Shown: positions 1 through 9,800 of the stretch, in pieces
How positions within the stretch are numbered: position 1 is the first letter of the stretch
Layout: each line of letters begins with the position of its first letter
Source of the DNA: Bacteroidetes bacterium UBA7662
GTDB lineage: Bacteria > Bacteroidota > Bacteroidia > UBA7662
Assembly: GCA_002483345.1 (NCBI GenBank)
Contig: DLHS01000008.1
Coordinates: 1 to 64,000, forward strand
DNA: 64,000 nucleotides
Direction: 5' to 3'
Made by a program: the position numbers and the translations under genes
The notes under the pieces: generated by a model
Seen by the model: only the letters and a program-made list of their open reading frames with translations
The model's database searches: none
Told to the model about the DNA's origin: nothing

Positions 1-56
1 GGTAAGAATGTTTCCGGAAGATTGCAAAGGAAAATTTACGTTTAAATTTTCCTTCG

Positions 57-141
57 TACCCAGAGCGGGACTTGAACCCGCACGACCTCATCGGTCACGG
101 GATTTTAAGTCCCGCGTGTCTACCGGTTTCACCATCTGGGC
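57..141 (-). tRNA. tRNA-Leu (anticodon TAA)
   Basis: On the minus strand this folds as a class II tRNA. The acceptor stem GCCCAGA pairs with TCTGGGT (one G-T pair) and the discriminator is A. The anticodon stem/loop reads GGGA-CTTAAAA-TCCC with TAA in the middle. It has an extended variable arm and the T-loop GGTTCAAGTCC. The CCA end is not encoded. It lies 4 bp from the following tRNA-Gly, so the two are probably co-transcribed with Gly first. Confidence 0.95.
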
Positions 142-142
142 G

Positions 143-218
<76 letters not shown>

Positions 219-497
219 ATCTTCAATGAACAACCCCGTTTGCGAACGGGATAGCAAAGGTAGAGATAAAATCATTCCTGACAAGCCCTGAGTGTGATTT
301 TTCTGCAAAAATTTCACCAACCAAAAGGCATGCCCGCTTATCTATTTGGAAATCAGAGAAATATTGAAGTATTAGCATTAACGACAGTGAAAAAAGTTAA
401 GACAGCAATGCGCAGGTATCGTATATATATAAGGTATGCCCCCATCCATTGTAAACGCCCCGCTGGCAAACCCTATATCAGTCCGGATACGCTTATA

Positions 498-536
498 CAA
501 AAACAGAAGAGCCGACCATATAGAGCCGGCTTCTTT
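498..536 (-). terminator. Intrinsic terminator after the 561-1772 gene
   Basis: Read on the minus strand, an AGAAGCCGGCT-type arm pairs with AGCCGACT/GGCTCTTCT-type sequence and is followed by GTTTTTG. It lies 25 bp beyond the stop codon of the sorting-domain protein. The rest of 219-560 shows no gene that I can support; it separates this gene from the tRNA pair. Confidence 0.75.
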
Positions 537-560
537 GCTGTATCGTGCCTGATAAAGCGT

Positions 561-1772
561 CTATCGCACTACAACTATTCTGGCGGTACCTGCTTCGTTC
601 CCGGCAATGACCCTGACTGTATACTGACCTGCATGAAGCATCGACAAGTCGAGGGCAATCTCAGAGGCGTTAAAACCGGAAAGTTCTTTCACCAACCTGC
701 CTTCACTGCTGTATACAGCCGCTACAAAAGAAGATAATTCCCCGTCTGTAAACCGAAGCTGCAATTGATCGGCGACCGGGTTCGGGAATGCTACAAGGGA
801 AATACCCTGATGATAGCTAATCTCCTTAACGGCTGAATAATAAGAGCGTCCATTGGTTCCTATGACTTTAAGTCGGTATGCGAGATTAATTTCACCCCTG
901 ACAAGACGTGCTCCTGCAGGATTACGGTCAGCAAGAGAAAAGAGACCTGCTGTCACCTCTACCGGTGGTTGCTCTAATAACTCCCAGTTTTTACCATCGA
1001 ATGATTTCTCAACACTGTAAGCATTTACATTTCCATTCAACTCCCATTCCACAGCAATACCATCTCCCTGGCGTTGTGCCTCAAACTTCCATATCGGATT
1101 GGAGGTGCCTGGCAATCCTACCAAAAAGGCAAATTCTACTTCCGACATATTAAAACCTCGTTCAGGATCATATCCGTGTACCATGGTTCTCATTCCGGGA
1201 GTCACCAGAGAAAGACCGGCATTGTTCAGATTAAATGTACTCTCCACGCCCCCTAAGAAAAATCTGCCTATCCGATGCATGTTTTCCCTTTTATCAATTC
1301 TGGCAATCTGTAACTCAAAATCAGCTGCATTCGAAAAATCAGGAGAAAAGATGTTTATGATAGCATAGGTATGCCCCCCGTCTGCCTTTACTTTAGAAAA
1401 TAACCCCTGCTCATAACCAAAGGCATACAAACCACTCGCAGTGAAAAACTGATTGCTTCCACCCACATATTGCATTTTAGAAGGAACAACAGATCCGGGA
1501 AACTTGATAACAATGTCAGAATAACCCAGAAAAACAACACTATCTCCTGTTTGACGTAAGTATACATCAAAATACAGCTTGCCATTGTCGAATTGCTGAT
1601 TCTTAATCTCAATAGCCACCTTATGCTGATTGTTGGCATGAACAGGCTTCACTCCTAATACCAGGGCAGTCAACCAAATTAAGAAGGCTACCAACAGGAT
1701 GATGTGAGAAGAGATTCCTGCTTCATTTAAGGAGGGCTCTTTCGCGGACTGAAAATTACGGGATGATTTCAT
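561..1772 (-). CDS. Secreted cohesin-like protein with T9SS type A sorting domain
   Basis: A 403-residue exported protein. A hydrophobic segment at about residues 22-46 acts as signal peptide behind a 20-residue polar N-tail. A beta-rich domain (about 48-220) follows; it is shared with three neighbouring proteins and contains FLGYSDIVIKF and ARIDKRENMHRIGRF-like signatures. Then comes a fibronectin-III-like domain (about 230-325). The last 75 residues, from LVAFPNPVADQL to ARIVVVR, are a classic type IX secretion type A sorting domain, so the mature protein should be exported by T9SS to the surface. The cohesin-like label for the first domain is my inference from strand pattern, not a search. 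The gene has its own terminator, and a perfect inverted repeat abuts the start codon. Confidence 0.85.
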   Translation of the reverse strand: MKSSRNFQSAKEPSLNEAGISSHIILLVAFLIWLTALVLGVKPVHANNQHKVAIEIKNQQFDNGKLYFDVYLRQTGDSVVFLGYSDIVIKFPGSVVPSKMQYVGGSNQFFTASGLYAFGYEQGLFSKVKADGGHTYAIINIFSPDFSNAADFELQIARIDKRENMHRIGRFFLGGVESTFNLNNAGLSLVTPGMRTMVHGYDPERGFNMSEVEFAFLVGLPGTSNPIWKFEAQRQGDGIAVEWELNGNVNAYSVEKSFDGKNWELLEQPPVEVTAGLFSLADRNPAGARLVRGEINLAYRLKVIGTNGRSYYSAVKEISYHQGISLVAFPNPVADQLQLRFTDGELSSFVAAVYSSEGRLVKELSGFNASEIALDLSMLHAGQYTVRVIAGNEAGTARIVVVR

Positions 1773-1826
1773 GATTCTAATTTTGGGAAGCCAGATGAAT
1801 GAACTTCTTGTGCCAAAATTAGAATC
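1773..1826 (-). promoter_or_regulatory. Perfect 14-bp inverted repeat abutting the start codon
   Basis: GATTCTAATTTTGG at 1773-1786 and its exact reverse complement at 1813-1826 flank a 26-bp loop. The loop itself contains a short GAAG/CTTC pairing. On the minus-strand transcript the stem ends at the base before the ATG (1772), so the start site would sit at the foot of a hairpin. This suggests control of translation initiation, or a dimeric regulator site. Confidence 0.6.
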
Positions 1827-2009
1827 AGCAGTCTATATAATAATCATGCCATAATTTATATTAAAATATGTTTTATTTATTGTTTCATAGAACATCGTGC
1901 AAATTTACCAATCAGTGTGCTTAACAATTATAAATTTGCTGTTGCTGTAATTTGAATTTACATTATTTAACATAATTAGATGCCATATATTCGGATATCA
2001 CTGTCCTTT

Positions 2010-2024
2010 TTCCAAATTATGGAA
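2010..2024. promoter_or_regulatory. TTCC-N7-GGAA palindrome upstream of the 561-1772 gene
   Basis: TTCCAAATTATGGAA lies between the stop of the 2072-2938 gene and the start of the 561-1772 gene. The same spaced palindrome recurs at 6878, three times at 21654-21704, and at 55167. The rest of 1827-2071 is AT-rich and shows no gene. Confidence 0.35.
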
Positions 2025-2071
2025 TAGCTCAAAATAAAAGCCGGGCGCTATAACAAAATTAATGCCAATAT

Positions 2072-2938
2072 TTAATATATCGACGTAACCCGGATAGGGC
2101 TTTCAAAAAGGGCTTTCTTTCCAACCCATACAACTTTGACAAAAACATACTTTTTTCTAAGTACATCAGGCATAGTTCCTATCTGCACAATAGTACCCAT
2201 ACCTCCTGCCCCTGCTGCAGCCTCAAACCAATTCACCTGATCAGCCGATATCATCATCTTCCAGGGAAGTGTTGTCAATGCTTCGCCAGGCAGCCAACTG
2301 GCCGACAAAGTCTCCTGACTGATGCTCAGCTCAAACGAACTCAAAAGATTCTTCCTGAACCTAAGTGGCTTCCCTTCCACCTTAACCTCAACCGCCTTGA
2401 AGTCAAGCAGCGGATCAAATGCACGCATCACCGTATTCGGAGAATCATCTTCAAACCTGATACTTATTTGCTTACCCGGCTTGGCAATACCCCTGATCTC
2501 GAATCTTCCTATTCTATGTAACGACCTGGTTGAATCTATAAGAGCTACTTTATCAAAAAAATCAACAGGATCCAAAAACTGATTGGGCAGCAATTTGATA
2601 ATGAAGTAGGTCTGTCTCTCCCGTTGAATGGTAACTGCTTCTATACCTGTTCCGTAACTCAGCAATTCTCCCCCAAGTGTCATAAGCTGGCTGCTGCCTT
2701 TCAGGTAGCGGAATCCGGGATTGGTTGCGAATCTGGTTTTCGGGAGCACTACCACTATCTCACTGAAAGAGAGATAAAAAGGGCGGGTTACTGCGCTGAT
2801 TTCAAGATCAAACGATAAGGTCCCGCTGGCTTCGTTCCAGTTCACTTGATTGGCGTTCACTGTTGCCTCCAAAACCTGCCCGGTGGCAAACAAGGCCTTG
2901 AAAGTTATAAAACAGAAAACAAAAACAAACAAACGCAT
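2072..2938 (-). CDS. Secreted cohesin-like protein without sorting domain
   Basis: A 288-residue exported protein. I start it at the ATG at 2938 because that gives a compact signal peptide (MRLFVFVFCF...ATGQ). The longer frame would begin inside the stop and terminator of the upstream gene. After the signal peptide comes the same beta-rich domain as its neighbours, with the signature ALIDSTRSLHRIGRF, then a fibronectin-III-like stretch that ends at the C-terminus. No T9SS sorting domain follows, unlike its paralogues at 561 and 3010. It could be periplasmic, carried out by a partner, or a shortened derivative. No clear terminator was seen after it. Confidence 0.75.
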   Translation of the reverse strand: MRLFVFVFCFITFKALFATGQVLEATVNANQVNWNEASGTLSFDLEISAVTRPFYLSFSEIVVVLPKTRFATNPGFRYLKGSSQLMTLGGELLSYGTGIEAVTIQRERQTYFIIKLLPNQFLDPVDFFDKVALIDSTRSLHRIGRFEIRGIAKPGKQISIRFEDDSPNTVMRAFDPLLDFKAVEVKVEGKPLRFRKNLLSSFELSISQETLSASWLPGEALTTLPWKMMISADQVNWFEAAAGAGGMGTIVQIGTMPDVLRKKYVFVKVVWVGKKALFESPIRVTSIY

Positions 2939-2963
2939 TTGCCGAAAGATAGGGAAGTAAAAT

Positions 2964-2987
2964 AAAAAACCCCGCCTAAGCGGGGTC
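2964..2987 (-). terminator. Intrinsic terminator after the 3010-4176 gene
   Basis: The minus strand reads GACCCCGCTTAGGCGGGGTTTTTT: an ACCCCGC/GCGGGGT stem, a short loop and a T6 run. It lies 22 bp past the stop codon and just before the 2938 start, so the two genes are separate transcription units. This also argues against the upstream start for the 2072-2938 gene. Confidence 0.9.
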
Positions 2988-3009
2988 AATTCAAAGTCTC
3001 TATCCTCTA

Positions 3010-4176
3010 TTAACGCCAAACTACTACCTTCTCCGTTCGTTTCCCTTTGGTTGTCGTGACTTCCAGCAGGTAAATGCCCGGTGCTATACCAGCCACTTCA
3101 AAACGAATGATTTCGTTGGGGGAAAAACGACGTGATGAAATTTCAGATCCTTGCCGATCAAGCAACCTGACGACAATGGTTTCATCCACAATGTTTTTAA
3201 GTTGTATGTTGACGATATCTGTAGCCGGATTCGGCCAGGTATTCATGTCAATCTCATTCAACTCATTAAATGTAACCGCCCGGGTTGGTGAGTAGGCAAA
3301 ACTATCGCTGTCTGTAATATACTTCAAACGGTAGTAAAACAAGGTAATCTGATCGTTGGGATTAAAAACATCCCGGTCAATAGAACGGTAAACAGACAGT
3401 TGATTCTGAAAACCCTTGGCAGCGACATCCCCTATTTTCACAAAGGAAACATTGTCAATACTTCTTTCAATCTCAAAGCGAGTCATGTTAACCTCGTTCT
3501 GTGTGGTCCATTCAAGCTCAGCGGAACGACCTACAGTGACAGCGGTGAAGGCAGTAAGGGTAACAAACAGAAAATTACCGCCGGCTGATCCGCCATCTAC
3601 CGGCCCGGTAGAGCTGGTAGCATCACTGTTAAACCGGTAAACCTTGGTAAGGAAGTCAGAGCCATGACGGGGAACAATAGGATTGTAGATACTGAATTTC
3701 GGATCAGCAACTGTATTGTTAAAACCACTTACAGTAAACAGTCCCAGACAATGAAATTTTTCTCTGCCGTCAATCCTTGCAACCTTGGTCCTGACTTCTG
3801 CTTCCTCATTACCATCCGCCAACCAACCTGGCTGAAAGTTGATCATGATCTTGCCCTTGTTATCTCCACTCAGAATAGTATAGGTCATTCCAAGGTTATT
3901 CAACTTCAGACCATTTTCATTGTAGAGATTGATGTAGGTTTTATCGTAGGTCATCTCCGGCTGATTAAAAGCGTTTGAATCATACAATATCACGATACCG
4001 GTATGGGCAAGATATTGCGGTGTACCATCACTTGAACTCAGGTAAAGCTCAAACATAACTTTATCACCGATGGCACGCTGACGGCCAATCTCAATTTTCA
4101 TGGCAGCTGACTGCGCAGAAATTTGAGTAGCTGAAAGCAGCAGGGTGATAAGGAATATGAGTGCTCTGAGTTTCAT
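3010..4176 (-). CDS. Secreted cohesin-like protein with T9SS type A sorting domain
   Basis: A 388-residue exported protein. The signal peptide is residues 1-21 (MKLRALIFL...ISAQS). The shared N-terminal beta domain follows (about 22-185), with ARIDGREKFHCLGLF as its family signature. A fibronectin-III-like domain (about 205-305) contains TAVTVGRSAELEWTTQNE, a form very common directly before Bacteroidetes sorting domains. The C-terminal 80 residues (NTWPNPATDIVNIQL to EKVVVWR) are a T9SS type A sorting domain. The domain order matches the 561-1772 protein, so the two are paralogues. It is bounded by intrinsic terminators on both sides. Confidence 0.85.
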   Translation of the reverse strand: MKLRALIFLITLLLSATQISAQSAAMKIEIGRQRAIGDKVMFELYLSSSDGTPQYLAHTGIVILYDSNAFNQPEMTYDKTYINLYNENGLKLNNLGMTYTILSGDNKGKIMINFQPGWLADGNEEAEVRTKVARIDGREKFHCLGLFTVSGFNNTVADPKFSIYNPIVPRHGSDFLTKVYRFNSDATSSTGPVDGGSAGGNFLFVTLTAFTAVTVGRSAELEWTTQNEVNMTRFEIERSIDNVSFVKIGDVAAKGFQNQLSVYRSIDRDVFNPNDQITLFYYRLKYITDSDSFAYSPTRAVTFNELNEIDMNTWPNPATDIVNIQLKNIVDETIVVRLLDRQGSEISSRRFSPNEIIRFEVAGIAPGIYLLEVTTTKGKRTEKVVVWR

Positions 4177-4210
4177 TGTGTTTTGACCGATAATATTTGG
4201 TTGTCTTGAT

Positions 4211-4240
4211 ATTTTAAAGCGGCCCTGTTGCCAGGGCCGC
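4211..4240 (-). terminator. Intrinsic terminator after the 4257-6740 gene
   Basis: The minus strand forms GCGGCCCTG-GCAA-CAGGGCCGC, a perfect 9-bp stem with a tetraloop, followed by TTTAAAAT. It starts 17 bp after the TAA of the 827-residue protein. Confidence 0.85.
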
Positions 4241-4256
4241 CTCAGTTAAAGATACT

Positions 4257-6740
4257 TTATGGTGTTGAGATGATGGCCGGTGCGGCTTTCGCTCTCGAGT
4301 TCCAGGAGATGGCCAGGTCAGAAGACTGAATATCTGTTCCGTCCATATTGGTATCTGCCCATCTGTAGAAACCTACACCTGTTGTGTTACGGTTCGCCCA
4401 GATTTTAGTCCGGTCGCTGGCATCGATGGTCCAAGGAGTAGCACCAGTCGCATCAGCATTACCACCCCAGAGTGCATACACACCACCGGTGAGGTCTTCA
4501 AGCGGATCGGTACCGACTGCTGAAGAAGCTGAAGATTTGAAGCTCCATGATTTACCGGTTGAAGCGGTGATACCAATCGTCGCACTGTCGGCAGAGATAA
4601 CCGGCAAGTGGTTACGGTGATAAAGCACCAGGTAGAAATTACCTTCTGAGCTTGTAGGCATAACCAGTTTGTTTCCGGCGGTATCTACAATGGTTCCATC
4701 TGTTCTGATGAAGGCCGGCATGGTTGTATCGATGGTCGACATACCAGCAGCAGTCGGAGCAGCCGTTGATCTGCGTAATTGTACCAGAACCCAGTCAACC
4801 GCGTTGGCAGGTGCAGCACCTACGTTGGTCACCCGGTTATGGACATAACCGAAGCTGTCAACATTGTTGTAAGGCTGCTGCGCAGGAAGTGTAAGCGCTG
4901 CTGTCATGTTGGTACCATTCCATGCACCGGCCAACCAGGCTTGTGCTGTAACAGTCAACCAGGTGTACGTGTTACCTGAAAGTTTGGTAGCAGTACGGTA
5001 GCGGTTGAGGCCTGCATAGGCATCATTGGCCGTGGTATCACCGTTAAACTCGTAGATATCGAAGTAGTAACGTTGGTTTTGTTTCAGACCAAGGATCGTA
5101 ACTGGTCCGGCAGCTCCCTGATACACGACATAGTTGCCTGTACCAATCTCGCTACCTGCACCGTACACCCGGTTAGAGCTATACTGAGCACCATTTACAG
5201 GCGCAGCAGTAGGCGCACCGGCTTCGCGGGCAACCACAATTCTCCAGTCACCACCGTTGGTGTTGCCCGTAGTATCTGCAGGGTTTGTCCAGCTAAGGGT
5301 CAGGGAAGTATCGGTCTTAGTAGACGTTGTGTTAGGATTCGAGAAACCAGTCGCAATAACGGTAGGCTCCTGATAAGTAGTGGAGCGGAAGGCGTTGGCA
5401 ATAGAATCGGAACGGTAGTTCTGTGAACCGGCAGTGGATGTACCTCTGAATGAAGTAGCAGACACCTGATAAGTAGTGGCGGCATTCAAACCTGATACGG
5501 TAATGGTTTTCTGACCGCTTACACCGCCAACAGTGTCGGCATAGATTGCGTAGGTCAAACCGGCACCGATGGTATCACCAGATGCATAGGTAAGGCTGCG
5601 GTTATACTTTTTACCATCCGAAGGTGTGGTAGGTGTAGCATTCAGGCGAATGTAAACCAATACTGAGTCACCAACATTAGCATAGTTGTAAGTATAGGTA
5701 ATGTCGATGGCATCATCCGGTGTACTTGTATTGGTGGTGAGGGCCAGATTTGTAATTCTCCAGCTTGGTTCAGCTGCAAAAGATGAGCTTACATAGGTAA
5801 GCATGGTTGCAGAATAATTGTTACTGTAACCACTTTCTCCGTTGTAAACGGCAGCTGTAAATACATAAACGCGACCCGCTGTCAAACCTGTGATGTTTAC
5901 AGAGTCAGATGCATTGCGTAAACCGCGGTAGACAGCAAAAATAGAATCATGACCACCAATGGTTGCGCCTGAACCAAAAGTGGTATTCGGTGTATACAAC
6001 AAACCATCCGAAGGCATGGTATCTGTTCCAACAACCGTGTATCCGAGCGGGCGGGCAAAAATGATAACGCTGTCAGCAGTACCACCTGTCCACTTCAACT
6101 TCAATTCAGTTGGAGATACAGGCTCACCGCTAAGTGTTGCCAGCAAGGTAGGGTTGGCAGCAACAACAGCAGCGAATGCATTCAACGTTTCTGTCATACG
6201 GCTCTGGGTAAAATTACCCGAGGCAGCCATTTTGTAAATTTTGGTTTTTGTACCGGCACCTGCTGTGTGAAATGCATGGTTAGGCGAAAAACTCTTATTG
6301 GTTGCATTGGTAATCTTAAAGCGACCTAAACGAACTTCAGCCGTGGTGATTTTGGCGGCTTCCGCGTTAAAGTCTGATTGGTTGCTAATAGCAGGTATGT
6401 CGATGTTGATAATGATGCGGTTGCTGTTTGCACCAGTACCTATCACAGGACTGATATTGTAACCATCAGCAGCAGCTCCGGCCGAATCAAGGAAATTCGT
6501 TGTAGAGCCCTCCAATGTAATTACCGGCGATGAGAAAGCACCTGCAGGAATTACGTTGGTTAGAATGATGTCGGAGTAACCAAGGAAAAATCTTCCGTCG
6601 TTACTTTTGAGGTATACGTCAAAATAAAAGTCAGTACCACTTAAGTACTGATTTTTCACGCTTACCTCTACCGTTTGCGCACTTACATTTCCTACTGCCA
6701 GAAGCAATACTGTAATAAGTGCAAAGTAAATTTTTTTCAT
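4257..6740 (-). CDS. Secreted protein with N-terminal cohesin-like and C-terminal dockerin-like ends
   Basis: 827 residues. The signal peptide is 1-21 (MKKIYFALI...NVSAQ). Residues about 22-185 are the beta domain shared with the three smaller neighbours (FLGYSDIILTN, VRLGRFKI). Three fibronectin-III-like repeats of about 125 residues follow, with the GSGxxIGxGNYVVYxG and ITGLxxxxxYxFxxYxFNG pattern. Residues about 605-760 are a module shared with the two giant neighbours (QPYN, AVDWVLVQLRRS, FYLVLYHRNHLPVIS). The last 60 residues hold IDASDRTKIWANRN and DTNMDGTDIQSSDLAISWNSR, which resembles a dockerin calcium loop. It is the only protein here with both ends, so it could bridge the other proteins. 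No T9SS sorting domain is visible. Confidence 0.8.
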   Translation of the reverse strand: MKKIYFALITVLLLAVGNVSAQTVEVSVKNQYLSGTDFYFDVYLKSNDGRFFLGYSDIILTNVIPAGAFSSPVITLEGSTTNFLDSAGAAADGYNISPVIGTGANSNRIIINIDIPAISNQSDFNAEAAKITTAEVRLGRFKITNATNKSFSPNHAFHTAGAGTKTKIYKMAASGNFTQSRMTETLNAFAAVVAANPTLLATLSGEPVSPTELKLKWTGGTADSVIIFARPLGYTVVGTDTMPSDGLLYTPNTTFGSGATIGGHDSIFAVYRGLRNASDSVNITGLTAGRVYVFTAAVYNGESGYSNNYSATMLTYVSSSFAAEPSWRITNLALTTNTSTPDDAIDITYTYNYANVGDSVLVYIRLNATPTTPSDGKKYNRSLTYASGDTIGAGLTYAIYADTVGGVSGQKTITVSGLNAATTYQVSATSFRGTSTAGSQNYRSDSIANAFRSTTYQEPTVIATGFSNPNTTSTKTDTSLTLSWTNPADTTGNTNGGDWRIVVAREAGAPTAAPVNGAQYSSNRVYGAGSEIGTGNYVVYQGAAGPVTILGLKQNQRYYFDIYEFNGDTTANDAYAGLNRYRTATKLSGNTYTWLTVTAQAWLAGAWNGTNMTAALTLPAQQPYNNVDSFGYVHNRVTNVGAAPANAVDWVLVQLRRSTAAPTAAGMSTIDTTMPAFIRTDGTIVDTAGNKLVMPTSSEGNFYLVLYHRNHLPVISADSATIGITASTGKSWSFKSSASSAVGTDPLEDLTGGVYALWGGNADATGATPWTIDASDRTKIWANRNTTGVGFYRWADTNMDGTDIQSSDLAISWNSRAKAAPAIISTP

Positions 6741-6877
6741 AAGTGGTTTTTAATCTGAAGGGTATAGAGTAATAATGATGCCACTTGCTCATGAAGTGCC
6801 TCTAAGCTACTTAAATAGCAATTTTTCGATTTTTGGGGATATTCTCAGACGTAGATTTATCCCAATTTGAAACAAAA

Positions 6878-6891
6878 TTCCAAAAATGGAA
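6878..6891. promoter_or_regulatory. TTCC-N6-GGAA palindrome upstream of the 4257-6740 gene
   Basis: TTCCAAAAATGGAA lies directly after the stop codon of the 1745-residue gene and 138 bp before the start of the 827-residue gene. Followed by TTTTG on the minus strand, it could also act as a weak terminator for the upstream gene. The repeated occurrence near related genes favours a regulator site. Confidence 0.35.
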
Positions 6892-6893
6892 CA

Positions 6894-9800
6894 CTACGGG
6901 ACGTATGAACTCCTGTTCCTGTTATTCCACACCACAGTCCGGTCACTGGCATCAACAAGTCCTTCGAGCACAGCATCTGCTTCTGCATAGCCTCCAACCG
7001 TATTTCTGTCGTCCCAGCCCCTTATTATGTCAGCCAGATCAATGGCAAAAGGAGTGCTGTTTTCAATTCTGCCTGCAAACTGCCCCCAAAAGCCACCTGT
7101 TAACAAAGCAAGGGGGTCTGCACCATAGGCACTGCTGTTCGATGTCGTAAAATCATGACTGTATGCCCCTCCTTCGAGGTGAATATAGGTGGCACTCATG
7201 ACCGGAATATGGGTTCTGTGATACACAACCACATAAAATGAATCTGCCGCTGAAGTTTCCATGGTAAGGAAAGATGTTCCGTCGGTTGCTACCACACTGC
7301 CGTTACTTCTCAGGAATCCGGCCACTTCTGCTTTGACACTGTCGGCTACGGCACCGGCGGCACTGCCTGCCTTTCTGAGCTGTATATACACCCAATCTAC
7401 AATTGGGACAGCCGGAATGCTGCCTACGGCCTCACTGCCTGCATAATTCCAGGGAGCGGTGTTATATGGCTGATTTAATGGCAACTCCGCCGTAATATTT
7501 GTCCGCATACTATCCCCTTCAAAAGGACCCTCCAGAAATATGCTGATATTGAGAAACAGGTAGGTAAAGCGGTCGCTTTCAAAAGCTGGTGAAAAAGCAT
7601 AGCTCCTGGTAGCGGCCGAACCACTGTAATCGAACAAAGCCACATAATAGGTGCTGTTCTGCTCCAGGTTTGAAATGGTGACTGAATTGCTGGTCGCTGA
7701 ATAGACTACATAATTGCTGTCTCCCAGCAGGGCGCCGCTTCCAAAGGCTGTATTAGCCGTATAATTCTGTCCCTGTTCGGGATAGGCTGATACAGGTGAC
7801 CCTTTCCGTATCACCACCAATTTTCCGGTGGCGGCTCCTGTCCAGCTCAAACGAAAAGAAACAGGTGTAACCAAGTCAAATACCGGTGCACTGCTCAGTA
7901 CTGCCGGTAAGGTATTCCGGCTGAGGGTAGGTGGTGAAGTAGTTTTGAATGCGGCTGAAATCCCTTCGCCATGATAGGTATAAACGGCATAGCGGTAATT
8001 GGTATTGGCAGTCAGTCCGGTGACCGTCAGGGTGTTTCCGGTATCGGCATACACTACATATGTTCCGGCTGAAGTCTGGGAACCACTTCCAAAAACGCTA
8101 CTGGCTGTATACAGGTTGCCGGAGGTTGGCGCTGCTGCCGTATTATTCTGCCTGATAACTACGAGACTTCTTGCCCCATCTCCCCTGACCCAGCTCAGAC
8201 TCATGGAAGTGGCAGAAACCTGCGTCACCACCAGGGCAGATGCTGAAACCACCGGCGCAACGGCCAGGGTACGCGTAGCGGTGTCGGGAGCCGATGTCAG
8301 CAGATAATTACTCGAACCGGCGCTGCCTGTTCTGACCTCAAATACCTTGAAATAATACAGACTGTTGGCCTGCAAACCGGTAAGATTGCCTGAATTAGTC
8401 GCGCCCGTATTATAGTAGACCACATAATTACTGTCTCCTAAATGGCTGCCGGCTCCATAGACGCCTGATGTGTAGGTTATACCATCCTGCGGATCAAAGG
8501 TAACGGGTGCGTTTTTCCGCATCACTACCAGCCGGTGGGTCCCGTTTCCTGCTACCCAGTTGATTCTAAAAGCTGTACTTGTCCGGTTAGATACGGATGT
8601 AAACTGTACCTGACTGGTAGGGGTTGTGCTAAGTACGGCCCTGCTGATGGTGGGTGCACCGGTAGTCATATAAGCCGTCGAATCAGCCGTTCCATTGTAG
8701 GTATTCACCCGAAAATGATAGGTAAGACCAGGTGTCAGGCCTGTAATCGTCAGGCTGGTATCGGTACCGGCATGTATGGCATAAGTCGCAGCTGCCACAC
8801 TGTCACCGGTGCCATAAACTGTATTTCCCGTATAGGATATACCATTCACCAGAGAAAAACCAACCGCGGCACTCTGTCGGATAAGTACCAGGTGACGTGC
8901 ACCATTTCCTTTGTTGAAACGAATAGAAATGCTGTTGGAATCGTATGCGGTAACTGTAAGCGCAGATGCCTGTATGGTCGGCGTAACAGCCCGGGTGGTA
9001 AAACTTCCGGTTATGGCATTGGTCTGCAAGAAATTTTCACTGCCTGCATTGGTATAACCATACTCCAGAATTTTGTAATGATAGCTTGTTCCCGGCAAAA
9101 GCGCCGTCACATCCACCAGCGTACCGGTGCCTGCATACACCACATAATTTCCGCTTCCCAGCTGGGTACCGCTGCCAAAAACTGCATTGGCGGTATAAAT
9201 AACGCCATTCACAGGATCAGCATCTACCGGATCTCCGGCCTTGAGGAGCACCAATCTCCGGTTGCCATTCCCCGGCACAAAATTGATTTCGACCGTGGTT
9301 GCCGTCAGGTCCTCTATGGCGCCCGGGCTGGTTTGCTGGGTCGGAACCGAATCAAGGGTAGTCCGGCTGGTACTCAGCACAGAAGAAGTGCGGTAATTGG
9401 CATAGCTGTTTAAACCATTGTATTCCACCACCCGATACTGATAAATAACACCGACTTCCAGACCGGTAACCGTAAAAACACTGTCCGCGCCATCGTAAAC
9501 CACAAAAGTTTCTGCATTCAGGGTATCTCCTGCACCGAAAACAGCGGAGGCAGTATATCCCTGTCCATCAACCGGCGATGCAGTAACCGCCGAAACCCGT
9601 CGCATCGCGACCAGGCGCCTGCTACCGTTTCCTTTGGTAACCCGCAGGGTCAGACTGGTGGTATCTACTGCCAGAAAAAACGCTGCAGATGCTGTAACCG
9701 TTGGCTCAGCTGCTATGGTGTAAAAGGAATCCTGCGGTGCTCCTGCCAGGAGATAGTGATCATTTCCGTTGGCACTGCCATTGGCTTCGTAAACTTTGAT

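Noticed and set aside
219..497. Small gene between the tRNAs and the first surface-protein terminator
   Set aside because: Open frames there have no recognisable start context or domain and overlap the terminator; I see no supportable gene.
2939..3019. Longer N-terminus for the 2072-2938 protein
   Set aside because: It would start inside the stop region of the upstream gene and be encoded by its terminator hairpin; the internal ATG gives a normal signal peptide.
8535..9413. A 292-codon open frame on the plus strand inside the 1745-residue gene
   Set aside because: It is antisense to repeated FN3-like DNA. It is Cys/Arg/Gly-rich with no domain, typical of a shadow frame; the minus-strand protein has clear repeats.
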